From Cytophagales bacterium WSM2-2 (GTDB lineage Bacteria; Bacteroidota; Bacteroidia; Cytophagales; Cyclobacteriaceae): a DNA stretch of 64,000 nucleotides. The translations under genes and the position numbers were made by a program. Every line of letters begins with the position of its first letter. Position 1 is the stretch's first letter. The notes beneath the pieces were generated by a model. It did not search any database and was not told where the DNA came from. It saw nothing but the letters and a program-made list of their open reading frames with translations. The stretch covers positions 3,150,001 to 3,214,000 of the forward strand of contig BNHL01000001.1 of NCBI GenBank assembly GCA_015472025.1. Reading direction: 5' to 3'. Positions 8,504-17,525 of this stretch are shown here, piece by piece.

Positions 8504-9942
8504 TACGACTGATTCTTTGAAAGAAAGACCATCTGATTTCGTGTATCTCTAACTGTTTGATTGTAGTATTCCTGGTAGTATTTCTCGGTCATTAAATTAA
8601 CCTGGAAAACCTCTTTGCCATAGTTAGTCGCGCCCTTCAGGAGTTTACTCACAGATGCCAGACCGAAATCACTGGCGGAGTATTTGCTTAGCTCCGAGTT
8701 GCTAATTCTCACGTCATCAATCCAAACGCCAAACTTGGAATCCTTCCAGGAGTTCAGTTGTGAATCTGTTGGTGTTGTTCTTGAGAGTGGAGGCAACGGT
8801 TTTAGAAAAACGATTCGCTGCTGCAATTGTTGCTCCCGGTTCATTTGCAGGAATATTTCCTCCAGTCGTTTTCCCTCTGAGACAGGAATTTCAATTACAG
8901 ATTTTGCTCCCGTTTTGCGCAGGTATCTCGTACTAATATTTTTATATTCTGTTAGTAGTTTCTCAGGCGCAGCTGACTGATCTCTGTTGTCTGACGCGAG
9001 TCTGTCCACAACGGGTAAAACAACCGGAGGTGTTGGATAGTTTTTTTTCGTTGGCGCTACCTCTTCTTTGACTGTTGCATCCTGAGCATAGACCTGCTCA
9101 CAGAAAAGAAGCCCCAGTGCGACTAGCATAGGGACAAGCATAACCTGCTTGACGCGAACAGAGGGAGTGATTTTTTTAGTCATCATAAGAAATCGTTTTT
9201 TAGTTAATAAATAAGTAAGGGTACTTGAAAGGGGATATGATTTTTTAGGAGAGGTTAATTTGCTCAATAGCAGCAACTGATAGTTCCGCGGATCAAATGA
9301 CTGAATCACCTTCTCATCAGCAAGAAATTCATGATTAAGTTGAATTGCCCGGCGATACAAAAAGAGAATAGGATTGATCCAGGCGAAGATGAGTAGTAAC
9401 TCCATAACTAAGACATCGACCGAATGAAGCTGCGTGACGTGTGTTAGTTCGTGCTCAAGCACTTCTTTTTCAACTTTTCCTTGTTCAAATTCCTGTCGAT
9501 TAACAAAGATGAACTTTAGGAAGCTGTGAGGTGGAGTACTGTCAGAAAGCAAAACCAGTGTTGAATTTTGATATGCGATAGTCTCACAATTTCGCACTCG
9601 AGTGTTCAGCTTGGCAAGATTGATGATAAAACGAACTGCAAGCGTTAAGCTGATTATCGCATAACCAAATAGCAGAGCGTTGAACCAGGATAGCTGTACA
9701 CTGCTTGCAGAAGGAATTGACAATGCGGGCTGATAGACCATTTCCCTGATGATGACACGTGCCGGTGCGCTGGAGTGGATGAACTCACTTTGATAAATTA
9801 GAAAGGGAGTACCGAATGAAAACCCAATAGCAAATAAAAGGAAGAACCTGTTAAAAGAGTGTATTTTCTCTCGCTCCAGAAAGACGTGATAAATGAACAG
9901 GAGAATTGCTGAGCAATAAGTGACTTTGAGCCAGTAGATCAT
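8485..9942 (-). CDS. M56-family (BlaR1/MecR1-like) membrane metallopeptidase
   Basis: A 485-residue integral membrane sensor-protease. BlaR1-type proteins cleave or inactivate a BlaI repressor when a signal is sensed. Hydrophobic helices lie near residues 3-22, 33-50, 86-110, 178-198 and 265-283. The zinc motif HELTH is at 164-168, with the third ligand in HEFLADE (204-210). The roughly 200 C-terminal residues are predicted periplasmic but show no penicillin-binding domain, so the signal is probably not a beta-lactam; many Bacteroidota members lack that domain. The ATG overlaps the stop of the upstream blaI-like gene by four bases. Confidence 0.88.
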   Translation of the reverse strand: MIYWLKVTYCSAILLFIYHVFLEREKIHSFNRFFLLFAIGFSFGTPFLIYQSEFIHSSAPARVIIREMVYQPALSIPSASSVQLSWFNALLFGYAIISLTLAVRFIINLAKLNTRVRNCETIAYQNSTLVLLSDSTPPHSFLKFIFVNRQEFEQGKVEKEVLEHELTHVTQLHSVDVLVMELLLIFAWINPILFLYRRAIQLNHEFLADEKVIQSFDPRNYQLLLLSKLTSPKKSYPLSSTLTYLLTKKRFLMMTKKITPSVRVKQVMLVPMLVALGLLFCEQVYAQDATVKEEVAPTKKNYPTPPVVLPVVDRLASDNRDQSAAPEKLLTEYKNISTRYLRKTGAKSVIEIPVSEGKRLEEIFLQMNREQQLQQRIVFLKPLPPLSRTTPTDSQLNSWKDSKFGVWIDDVRISNSELSKYSASDFGLASVSKLLKGATNYGKEVFQVNLMTEKYYQEYYNQTVRDTRNQMVFLSKNQSYHLIRN

Positions 9943-10307
9943 TTTTCTTTCTTTTTAATTTCCTGGTCGATTATTTTCTTGAGTTGCTTGAGTTCATCCG
10001 CAGACAAATTAGTCGTGGTGGTGAAAAAGGAGGCGAACTGTGCCGCTGAATTATTAAAATAGTTTTTGATCATCCCTTTTACATGTTTTGAGAAATAGTC
10101 CGACTTATTCACCAGTGGGTAGTATTCGCGTGAGTTACCGTGCAGGGTATACCCGACAAACTTTTTGTCCTGCATCCGCTTTAGTAGCGTGGCTATAGTA
10201 GTAGTGGCTGGCTTAGGCTCGGGCAGACGTTCAATGAGGTCTTTCATGAATACTTTTTCATGTTTCCAGATCAGTTCCATCAGTTGTTCTTCGGTTTTTG
10301 ATAGCAT
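9939..10307 (-). CDS. BlaI/MecI/CopY-family transcriptional repressor
   Basis: A 122-residue winged-helix repressor. The DNA-binding part spans residues 1-70 (LSKTEEQLMELIWKHEKVF, then PKPATTTIATLLKRMQDKKFVGY, the recognition helix and wing). The dimerising C-terminal helices contain the region usually cleaved by M56 proteases. It is coupled by a four-base overlap to the downstream M56 gene. Two inverted repeats of the BlaI operator type lie just upstream (10311-10342), so autoregulation is very likely. The divergent gene at 10415 may share the control. Confidence 0.92.
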   Translation of the reverse strand: MLSKTEEQLMELIWKHEKVFMKDLIERLPEPKPATTTIATLLKRMQDKKFVGYTLHGNSREYYPLVNKSDYFSKHVKGMIKNYFNNSAAQFASFFTTTTNLSADELKQLKKIIDQEIKKKEK

Positions 10308-10310
10308 GCT

Positions 10311-10322
10311 CTACAATTGAAG
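10311..10322. promoter_or_regulatory. Second BlaI-type operator, imperfect
   Basis: CTACAATTGAAG differs from the ideal CTACA-N2-TGTAG dyad at one arm position. It lies 20 bp (two helical turns) from the perfect operator at 10331 and only four bases before the repressor start codon. Confidence 0.5.
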
Positions 10323-10330
10323 TATTTACT

Positions 10331-10342
10331 CTACAAATGTAG
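10331..10342. promoter_or_regulatory. BlaI/MecI-type operator
   Basis: CTACAAATGTAG is a perfect CTACA-AA-TGTAG inverted repeat, matching the TACA-N2-TGTA core bound by BlaI and MecI dimers. It sits 24 bases upstream of the blaI-like start codon, in the divergent region shared with the gene starting at 10415. Confidence 0.72.
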
Positions 10343-10414
10343 AATTACTTGATAAATAACCAAACGAACTTGAATATTTTTTCATTGCTACAATGATTTC
10401 AGACCTGTTCCGTT

Positions 10415-11773
10415 ATGATTTCCATGCGTTTTAACCTTTGCCTGACCCTGATTTTGTTTCAGGGCTATTTCTTACTTGCTCAGCGCGATCCAATAGTAAA
10501 GAACAAATCTTTTCAAATTTCACTTGCGCCAGGTCTCGGGACTAATGGAATGCAGCCGGGAAGTTTTGCTAATAAATTTTCTATCAATCTGACATCAGGC
10601 TATTCTGCTGCTGCATCAATATTTGAAGTTGCCGCGATCTCCAACCTGAATACGGATCGCACCGGGGGCTTGCAATTAGCAGGCTTGGTTAACCTGACCG
10701 GAGCAAATGCTTTTGGCGGTCTTTCAAAAAAAGATAAAGATCAAAAGATAAAAAACGGGTATGCATCTTTATTGTCCGGTGTTCAGGTTTCGGGACTGAC
10801 TAACATCGTTGTCGATGATGCTCATGGGGCTCAGTTTTCGGGCGGGATCAATATTGTCAAAGGCCCGATGCTTGGTATTCAGATTTCAGGTGTCTCCAAT
10901 ATCGTCTATAAATATTCTTTCGGAGTGCAGTTGTCTGGAATAGCCAATGCCTCCGTTTTGTCAGTCGATGGCGTGCAGATTTCTGCCTTAAGCAATTACA
11001 CTAAGGGTGGACTTTATGGACTTCAGATGTCAGCAATTAATCAATCGGGGGAGATGGAAGGAACAAATTCCCGTGATAACAAACTGCCGTGGGGAGTGCA
11101 GATTGGTCTCCTCAATTTTTCCGGAAGAATGAACGGCTTTCAAATCGGTCTGATCAATTTTGCCAAGCGATCACAAGGCACACAAATCGGACTGATTAAT
11201 ATTTACAAAAAAGGCAAGACTCCTGAAACGAAAGACGGAACAGCCATCGGCTTGATTAACGTTGGCGATTTGGGATATGCAGCGATTTACGCCAATGAGA
11301 TCTTTGGACTCAACTACGAAATTGCCACTGGCAATCGGAAGAATTCGAGAATAAAACTGGATTCAAGAAATAGTTACCTGGAGAATGTGATAATCTATTC
11401 TCGTCAGGCACTTCATTCGAATGCGTGGGGTATTGGGTACGGACTGAAAAAGATGGTCTTCAATCGGTCGGATGTGCCAGGGATGTCAGAGTCTAGATTT
11501 GCCAGCTATGGTATCGATTTTCAGCAGATTAATATGAAGCCTGGCGAACTCACCAAGGATCTAAGTTTGCTTACAAGACTAAATTTCATGCTTGGCAAAC
11601 GCATAGCACCCAAGCTGTTTGGTTTCAATTGGTATGCCGCTATCAGCTTAAACGCCTATTGGAGTAATACCGGAAATTCGATCGCTACCAGGTTCCTCTA
11701 TTTCCATTCGGAATACGGCAACTCGAAAATAGAATACTGGGCTGGCTATTCCCTTGGCATTTTAATTCACTGA
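10415..11773 (+). CDS. Secreted surface protein with 16-residue GxQxSGxxN repeats
   Basis: A 452-residue protein with a signal peptide ending near Ala-Gln (residues 22-23; a second ATG at 10424 is possible). From residue 122 it has repeats built on G-[VAIL]-Q-[VFILM]-S-[GA]-x-x-N. The first five are exactly 16 residues (48 bases) each; then a G-x-Q-I-G-L-[IL]-N variant recurs three or four times to about residue 290. The last 160 residues look like beta strands of an outer-membrane barrel. The repeats resemble those of surface proteins known from Leptospira and Bacteroidota (LA_2272-like); this is recollection, not a search. Function unknown. Transcribed away from the BlaI/M56 pair across the shared operators. 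Confidence 0.65.
   Translation: MISMRFNLCLTLILFQGYFLLAQRDPIVKNKSFQISLAPGLGTNGMQPGSFANKFSINLTSGYSAAASIFEVAAISNLNTDRTGGLQLAGLVNLTGANAFGGLSKKDKDQKIKNGYASLLSGVQVSGLTNIVVDDAHGAQFSGGINIVKGPMLGIQISGVSNIVYKYSFGVQLSGIANASVLSVDGVQISALSNYTKGGLYGLQMSAINQSGEMEGTNSRDNKLPWGVQIGLLNFSGRMNGFQIGLINFAKRSQGTQIGLINIYKKGKTPETKDGTAIGLINVGDLGYAAIYANEIFGLNYEIATGNRKNSRIKLDSRNSYLENVIIYSRQALHSNAWGIGYGLKKMVFNRSDVPGMSESRFASYGIDFQQINMKPGELTKDLSLLTRLNFMLGKRIAPKLFGFNWYAAISLNAYWSNTGNSIATRFLYFHSEYGNSKIEYWAGYSLGILIH
10778..11017 (+). repeat. Five exact-length 48-bp coding repeats
   Basis: Units begin at 10778, 10826, 10874, 10922 and 10970, and the next variant unit begins at 11018. Each encodes 16 residues beginning G-x-Q. The spacing is exact although the bases have diverged, so the length is under structural constraint. 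Confidence 0.85.
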
Positions 11774-11776
11774 AAA

Positions 11777-14233
11777 TTATTCGTACCTCAACGTTTTAGA
11801 TGGGTTCGTCATGGCGGCCTTGACCGTCTGCGCGCTGACTGTTGCGAGGGCGATAAATACGGCAGCAAACGCAGCTAGCAAATACGCAAGCAAATTCATG
11901 TCCACATGATAGGCAAACGAGTTGAGCCATTTACCCATCATGATCCACGCAATTGGCCAAGCCACCAAATTCGCGATCAAAACCAGTACTACGATTTCAC
12001 GCGAAAGGATTCCAAGGATACTACTTACTGAAGCACCGAGTACTTTACGAATACCGATTTCTTTAATGCGCTGAAGCGTGTTGAACGTAGCCAGGCCAAA
12101 CAATCCGAGGGATGCAATAAATATGGCTAATGCCGAGAAAATTGTGAATAACTGATTTTCCTTTTGTTCGGATTTATAAAGGCTTGCGTAGCGGTCAGAT
12201 GTAAACTGATATTCAAACGGACGGATAGGTAAGAACGACTTCCATACTTTTTGCAAATGTTCAATGCCTTCCTGGAAATGACCTCCGGCAATTTTTACAG
12301 TAAGGTAGTTGTAATATGATTGCTTGATCGGAAGGAATACCATCGGAACGATGCGCTGGTGCAACGACTCGAAATGAAAATCATTTACTATCCCGATCAA
12401 TTTCCCTTTTGCATTGCCATATTGAAAATCTTTGTCGATGCCTTCTTCATTTGTTTTCCAACCCAGTGCTTTCACAGCCGCCTCATTGACGATGTAGGCG
12501 AGTGAGTCATCTGACTTTACTGACTTTGAAAAATCGCGACCTGCTGCAAATGTAATCCCATAGGTTTTAAAGAAATCCCAGTCAGTGGTAATGTATTTCA
12601 GCGTGACTGTGGATTGGACGTACTCATTGTCTTTGGTGATAAATGTTGGTCCCTGACTGTCGAGCAATCGTCCTGTGGGGATCCTGGAGCTTCGCCCTGC
12701 ATCAACGATGGTGGAAGATTTTACCAACTCATTATAGAACGCATCATAATTGTTACCCAAATCACTGTAATAGGTTAGTGTCACGAGGCGATCTTTCTCA
12801 AACCCAAGGTTAATGTTATTTAAAAATCCCAATTGCTGTGTAGTTACCATAGTGGCGATGATCAGCACGATGGAAATTGCAAATTGCGCAATCACAAGTA
12901 CTTTCCTGATTCCACCCTTTCCTTTTAGAGAACCTTGCTGCCCTTTTAAAACTAATGCAGGCTTAAAAGAAGAAATAATGAAAGCGGGGTAAATCCCTGC
13001 GAGTAATCCGACCACGAGTGCAAAGCCGATCAACCCCAGGGTAAGTGGCCAGTTGCTGAACAACTGAAGAGCCAGGTGTTTGCCGGTGAAATCATTAAGC
13101 CATTGCAACGTAGCCCATGAAAGACCTATGGCCGCAATTAACCCGAAGAATGAGATGAGCACCGACTCGCTCAGGTATTGACCAATCAATTGGTTTCGGA
13201 ATGCGCCCACTGTTTTTCTTAGCCCAACCTCTTTGGCACGCTTGGTTGCACGCGCAGTAGAGAGATTGATAAAATTGAAGCAAGCAATCAGAACGATAAA
13301 CATTCCGATCACTGACATCATATATACGTTGTTAATATTTCCACCTAGTTCAATTTCATCATCGAGATGTGATCGCAGATGAATATCCTGAATATTCTGA
13401 AGTGTAAGTTGTGTCCCGCGTGAAGCGATAAAATTCTGAGGAGCTCCGTTGGCTCGTGCAAAAGGTGTAAGGTATTTATCGAGTAAAGCTGGGAATCGCC
13501 CTTCAATTTTTTTGGCATCAGTACCTTCCTCAAATACCAGGTAAGTGCTGAACGAATTGTTGCCCCAGTTTCTGTCGAGTTGTCTGCGGCCATAAATTGT
13601 GCTGTCGTATAACGTGCTGAATGAAATCAGGAAGTCAGGATGCCAGTGAGTTTGTCCTGGGAAGTCTTCAAATACTCCTGTCACTTCGAGATTCAGCCTG
13701 CGCCCACCTTTCAATTGTTTGCCGATGACTTCTGTGGTTCCAAAATACTTCTCAGCCGCTTTGCGTGAGATCATGACTGTAAGCGGATGTTCCAGCGCTT
13801 TTTGCGGTTGCCCGGAAATCACTTTAATATCCAGGATATTGAATATTTCTGGCTCAGCCATGAATACATTTTCTTCAGAGGCCATTTTTCTGCGCTCACC
13901 ATTTTCTTCAATGGCAACGACAACCGGATATTGAAGCGTACGTGCCATCAATTGAACTTCCGAAATATCATTCTTGATCAACGGGCCTATCGGAGGAGCC
14001 ACAGTGCAAAGGTGGAGGTTAGAGTTGCCCTGCTGGTCGAAGAATTCCCTTGTTACTCGGTACACTCTGTCCGCTTTTGCGTGATAGCGGTCATAACTCA
14101 ACTCATCCGAAACGAAAAGATAGATGAGCACCGCTGCACTCATGGCTAGTGTCAGCCCCATCAAATTAATAAACGATGTAAGACGGCTGCGCAAAATCGA
14201 GCGCAAGGCCACTTTCAGATAATTTTTAATCAT
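11777..14233 (-). CDS. ABC transporter permease, FtsX/MacB type
   Basis: An 818-residue inner-membrane permease with the usual layout of large Bacteroidota MacB-like proteins: an N-terminal helix (about residues 20-45) after MIKNYLKVALRSILRSR, a MacB periplasmic domain (about 60-240), a first FtsX helix bundle (about 290-440) with RAKEVGLRKTVGA, a second periplasmic domain, and a second FtsX bundle (about 690-810) with RIKEIGIRKVLGAS. Such proteins move lipoproteins, peptides or antibiotics, or transmit force mechanically. No ATPase gene lies beside it. It converges with the repeat-protein gene, with three bases between the stop codons. Confidence 0.88.
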   Translation of the reverse strand: MIKNYLKVALRSILRSRLTSFINLMGLTLAMSAAVLIYLFVSDELSYDRYHAKADRVYRVTREFFDQQGNSNLHLCTVAPPIGPLIKNDISEVQLMARTLQYPVVVAIEENGERRKMASEENVFMAEPEIFNILDIKVISGQPQKALEHPLTVMISRKAAEKYFGTTEVIGKQLKGGRRLNLEVTGVFEDFPGQTHWHPDFLISFSTLYDSTIYGRRQLDRNWGNNSFSTYLVFEEGTDAKKIEGRFPALLDKYLTPFARANGAPQNFIASRGTQLTLQNIQDIHLRSHLDDEIELGGNINNVYMMSVIGMFIVLIACFNFINLSTARATKRAKEVGLRKTVGAFRNQLIGQYLSESVLISFFGLIAAIGLSWATLQWLNDFTGKHLALQLFSNWPLTLGLIGFALVVGLLAGIYPAFIISSFKPALVLKGQQGSLKGKGGIRKVLVIAQFAISIVLIIATMVTTQQLGFLNNINLGFEKDRLVTLTYYSDLGNNYDAFYNELVKSSTIVDAGRSSRIPTGRLLDSQGPTFITKDNEYVQSTVTLKYITTDWDFFKTYGITFAAGRDFSKSVKSDDSLAYIVNEAAVKALGWKTNEEGIDKDFQYGNAKGKLIGIVNDFHFESLHQRIVPMVFLPIKQSYYNYLTVKIAGGHFQEGIEHLQKVWKSFLPIRPFEYQFTSDRYASLYKSEQKENQLFTIFSALAIFIASLGLFGLATFNTLQRIKEIGIRKVLGASVSSILGILSREIVVLVLIANLVAWPIAWIMMGKWLNSFAYHVDMNLLAYLLAAFAAVFIALATVSAQTVKAAMTNPSKTLRYE

Positions 14234-14322
14234 GGGATGGCAGGTTTATTCTAAATGTAACTCTGTATTTTCTTAAAAGTTACAAAAAGACAAGCCTGTT
14301 ACTCCAGTGGTTGCATCCTGCT

Positions 14323-15075
14323 TTAATGAATATAAGCTCCGAGTGTAAAGAATACCCCATTCCGTTTAGGATATTCTGAAGGAATGTTTGAACACGCCAT
14401 AACCAGCCCGGAAGCACCTGCGCTCAACATGAGGTGGTCAGATATTTTCATCCGGTTATAAAAAAGATTCAACCCGGCGGAAAAGTATTCTGAATTATCG
14501 TTGTCCATGATTTTGTTATTGTGCCAGAGCAAAGCTGTAACGTCCCAGTGGTTTTTTGAATATAGTATCCGGAACCGGTTGAACCAATCGCGTTCACTTT
14601 GTTCGAGCACCAGATTTCCCAAGATGGCGGTGTGATCGATCGTCAAATGATTGGAAACTTTATAGGAAGTAATGATGATCGAGGAGATGTCGGAGCCTTT
14701 GTCGGCAAATGAATTGTTCTGCTCCAGGATCGTTCCGATGTGAGGCGTGACTGTAAGGCGATTCGTCAGTTTGAAACTTTTGCGAAGCATCGCCAGAGTA
14801 AAGTTGTTTGAACTGTTATGGTCGTAAAGGTCAAATGCTTTAAAAAGCGTGAAGCCCCACTGCTTCCGATCGTAAGTGTACATGAAATCAAAAGCCGGGT
14901 TCGTGCTGATAATCCTTCCGGTAAAAGAAAAGTAGCCCACCGTGTGAAGACGTGTAGTCAACGTACTTTTCGAACGCGGCTCATTTTTCACAGATTTAGT
15001 ACTGTCAACCGGATCAGTTTCTTTCGCGAACACCGAACCAGTTGCAAGTGCCATTGCCAGTAGAATTTTTTTCAT
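14323..15075 (-). CDS. Predicted outer-membrane beta-barrel protein of unknown function
   Basis: A 250-residue protein with a signal peptide (MKKILLAMALATGSVFA) and, after a charged linker to about residue 45, alternating hydrophobic strands rich in aromatic residues that end in a typical barrel C-terminus. I recognise no named family. It is transcribed divergently from the MocR-type regulator gene 179 bases away, a layout in which MocR proteins often control the neighbour. That link is inference. Confidence 0.6.
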   Translation of the reverse strand: MKKILLAMALATGSVFAKETDPVDSTKSVKNEPRSKSTLTTRLHTVGYFSFTGRIISTNPAFDFMYTYDRKQWGFTLFKAFDLYDHNSSNNFTLAMLRKSFKLTNRLTVTPHIGTILEQNNSFADKGSDISSIIITSYKVSNHLTIDHTAILGNLVLEQSERDWFNRFRILYSKNHWDVTALLWHNNKIMDNDNSEYFSAGLNLFYNRMKISDHLMLSAGASGLVMACSNIPSEYPKRNGVFFTLGAYIH

Positions 15076-15209
15076 CGTTTTTTATTCAAAGGATTCTCTT
15101 TCCTGATTTTATTTCAACCTGCTTCTTGCTCAGTTTAAAACCTGCACAAATTGACAAACGGAATCGTTAAAAAAACAGTTTCATTTTTCTAAAATTCAAC
15201 CAGATCAGT

Positions 15210-15217
15210 TACATTTG
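15210..15217 (+). promoter_or_regulatory. Candidate -7 promoter box of the MocR gene
   Basis: TACATTTG matches the Bacteroidota TAnnTTTG element, 37 bases before the start codon at 15255. No clear -33 TTG is seen. Confidence 0.4.
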
Positions 15218-15254
15218 CCATGGCCATACCAGTTTCACTTAAAGTCAAATCGTT

Positions 15255-16709
15255 ATGCTCACCCTTGCAAAAAAGAACACCAAAAAATTTATTCCGCGCG
15301 ATCACAAGTACACTACTGTTGCAGATCGTATCGGGAGACTTATTGAAAACGGAGCATTGAAAGTAGGAGATAAGCTTTTGTCCGTTCGTGCTTTGAGCAA
15401 AGAGCAAGACATCAGTTTGAGCACAGCTTTCCAGGCTTACTATCATCTGGAGGCAAAGGGTCTGATCGAAGCGCGTCCGCAATCGGGGTATTATGTAAAA
15501 TTTTCTCCGCGCCACGGACTCTCACTGCCCAAGAGCTGTGAACCTTGCGATGAAGTTGTACCGGTAACTCTTGACGATATGATTTCAAGCGTGTACAGTG
15601 ATCTTCGTTCGGATAAGTTGCTTCAGTTTTCGATGGGTGCCCCAGACCATTCACTTTTGCCGGCCTCCAAACTCAACAAGTCGGTGATGCAGGCCATACG
15701 CAATTCGAAAGACAGTTGCCTGAATTATGAACACGTGCAGGGAAACCCGGTGTTGAGAAAACAAATCGCCAGGCTTTCATTTAACTGGGGAGGCGCTTTG
15801 AGTGAAGAAGATGTAGTAGTTACAGCCGGATGCATGGAGGCCCTCAACCTCTGTCTTATGGCTACCACCAAGCCGGGAGATGCAGTTGCCATTGAAAGCC
15901 CCACTTACTTCGGAATTTTCAGGGCGATGGAGAATTTAGGATTGAAAGTGGTTGAGGTACCAACTAATCCGGAAACGGGGATTAACCTCGAATATCTTGA
16001 ACATGCAATCGAGCGGTTCAATATCAAAGCTTGTCTGTTCGTGACCAACTTCAACAACCCGCTCGGGTCGTGTATGCCCGACGAAAACAAAAAATGGTTA
16101 GTGGAAATGCTTGCTAAGAAGGATATCCCATTGATTGAAGATGACATTTACGGAGAGCTCTTTTTCGGAAAGAAGCGTCCGACCACCTGTAAGACTTTCG
16201 ATAAGAAAGGAATGGTGCTGCAATGCGGATCATTTTCTAAATCGCTGACTCCGGGTTATCGGATCGGTTGGGCGGTGCCGGGAAAATTCAAAGAGAATTT
16301 CATCCGCATGAAGCGAATGAATAATGTCTCCACGAATACGCTGGCTCAGGCGGCCATAGCACACTTTCTGCAGAATGGCAGGTATGAATTGCACCTTCGC
16401 CACCTGCGTAAGGCACTGCACACACAATGTCTGAAGTATGTTCAGGCTGTAACCGAATTCTTTCCTGAAGATACCCGCATCACCAGGCCACAAGGCGGAT
16501 TCGCGCTTTGGGTGGAGATGAACAAAAAAGTGGATGCATTTAAACTGCATAAGAGGGCGTTGAAGCACAACATTGGAGTTGCCCCAGGTCACATTTTCTC
16601 CAACTCGGGGCAGTTTCCGAACTATTTCCGGATCAGCTACGGGTTGCCATGGAGTGATCGTGTGGAAGAAGGGATCAGTACATTGGGAGAGTTGGTACGG
16701 AAACCCTAG
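15255..16709 (+). CDS. MocR-type regulator: GntR winged helix fused to aminotransferase
   Basis: A 484-residue fusion. Residues 15-85 form a GntR-like winged helix (LLSVRALSKEQDISLSTAFQ, then GLIEARPQSGYYV). The rest is a fold-type-I PLP enzyme domain with the NPLG loop (FNNPLGS) and the PLP-binding Lys329 in SFSKSLTPGYRIGW. MocR proteins use the aminotransferase-like domain to sense PLP or amino compounds. Well-known members include PdxR and GabR, but the effector here cannot be told. Length is normal for the family. The upstream divergent barrel protein at 14323 is the most obvious regulatory target. Confidence 0.92.
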   Translation: MLTLAKKNTKKFIPRDHKYTTVADRIGRLIENGALKVGDKLLSVRALSKEQDISLSTAFQAYYHLEAKGLIEARPQSGYYVKFSPRHGLSLPKSCEPCDEVVPVTLDDMISSVYSDLRSDKLLQFSMGAPDHSLLPASKLNKSVMQAIRNSKDSCLNYEHVQGNPVLRKQIARLSFNWGGALSEEDVVVTAGCMEALNLCLMATTKPGDAVAIESPTYFGIFRAMENLGLKVVEVPTNPETGINLEYLEHAIERFNIKACLFVTNFNNPLGSCMPDENKKWLVEMLAKKDIPLIEDDIYGELFFGKKRPTTCKTFDKKGMVLQCGSFSKSLTPGYRIGWAVPGKFKENFIRMKRMNNVSTNTLAQAAIAHFLQNGRYELHLRHLRKALHTQCLKYVQAVTEFFPEDTRITRPQGGFALWVEMNKKVDAFKLHKRALKHNIGVAPGHIFSNSGQFPNYFRISYGLPWSDRVEEGISTLGELVRKP

Positions 16710-16733
16710 TCTAAATTATAAATGAGCAAACTT

Positions 16734-16762
16734 TTTGGCCAGACATGCGGTTCTTATATTTG
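16734..16762 (+). promoter_or_regulatory. sodA promoter, Bacteroidota type
   Basis: A -33-like TTTG (16734-16737) is followed after 17 bases by a perfect TAnnTTTG -7 box, TATATTTG (16755-16762). The sodA start is 27 bases further on. Both elements and the spacing fit the phylum consensus; the best promoter in the window. Confidence 0.65.
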
Positions 16763-16789
16763 ACAGTTCAATCATAAACAAAAATCAAT

Positions 16790-17395
16790 ATGGCATTTAC
16801 ACTCCCCGCGCTTCCTTATGCATTCAATGCATTGGAGCCTCACATCGATGCACGCACCATGGAAATACATCATGGAAAACATCATAACGCTTACGTTACG
16901 AATCTCAATAATGCGGTTGCCGGCAAGCCAGAAGAAAGCCTGAGCATTGAAGAGATATGTAAGAATATTTCAAAATACCCCGCAGCCGTTCGCAACAATG
17001 GTGGCGGACACTATAACCATAGCCTGTTCTGGACGATCATGGGGCCGAATGCGGGTGGTGCGCCAAGTGGCGCCTTGGCAGATGCGATCAATGCTGCTTT
17101 TGGAAACTTTGATGAATTCAAAACCAAATTCGCAGCTGCAGGTACCGGCCGCTTTGGTTCAGGTTGGGCGTGGCTTATCAAAGATGGCTCCGGCAAACTG
17201 GCAATTACTTCCACACCTAATCAGGATAATCCGTTGATGGATGTAGCTGAAGTGAAGGGCACTCCGATCCTTGGGCTAGACGTATGGGAGCATGCCTATT
17301 ACCTCAACTACCAAAACCGGAGACCGGATTACATCACGGCTTTCTGGAGCGTGGTTAATTGGAGTGAAGTGGCGAAACGTTTTGCCGCAAAATAG
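16790..17395 (+). CDS. sodA: Superoxide dismutase, Mn-type or cambialistic
   Basis: Converts superoxide to oxygen and hydrogen peroxide in the cytoplasm. All four metal ligands are in place: His27 (EIHHGKHH), His77 (HYNHSLFW), Asp164 and His168 (DVWEHAYY). The outer-sphere Gln sits in NQDNPLM (about residue 145), the Mn-type position, so Mn or a metal-flexible enzyme is more likely than strict Fe. Length 201 is normal and there is no signal peptide. Monocistronic: it has its own promoter and a strong terminator 20 bases after the stop. Confidence 0.96.
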   Translation: MAFTLPALPYAFNALEPHIDARTMEIHHGKHHNAYVTNLNNAVAGKPEESLSIEEICKNISKYPAAVRNNGGGHYNHSLFWTIMGPNAGGAPSGALADAINAAFGNFDEFKTKFAAAGTGRFGSGWAWLIKDGSGKLAITSTPNQDNPLMDVAEVKGTPILGLDVWEHAYYLNYQNRRPDYITAFWSVVNWSEVAKRFAAK

Positions 17396-17416
17396 AATAT
17401 GTAACAAAAAATAATG

Positions 17417-17453
17417 AAGAAAGCTGTCAACGACTGGCAGCTTTCTTTTTTTA
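17417..17453 (+). terminator. Rho-independent terminator after sodA
   Basis: A 10-bp stem (17417-17426 with 17438-17447) closes an 11-base loop and runs into a T-rich tail (17446-17452). Confidence 0.85.
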
Positions 17454-17525
17454 TAACGGTCATAGACAAAACAGTCTGCATCGGCCGCAGTGGGTTAGAA
17501 GGAATTAAGGACAAAAAATCTACAG

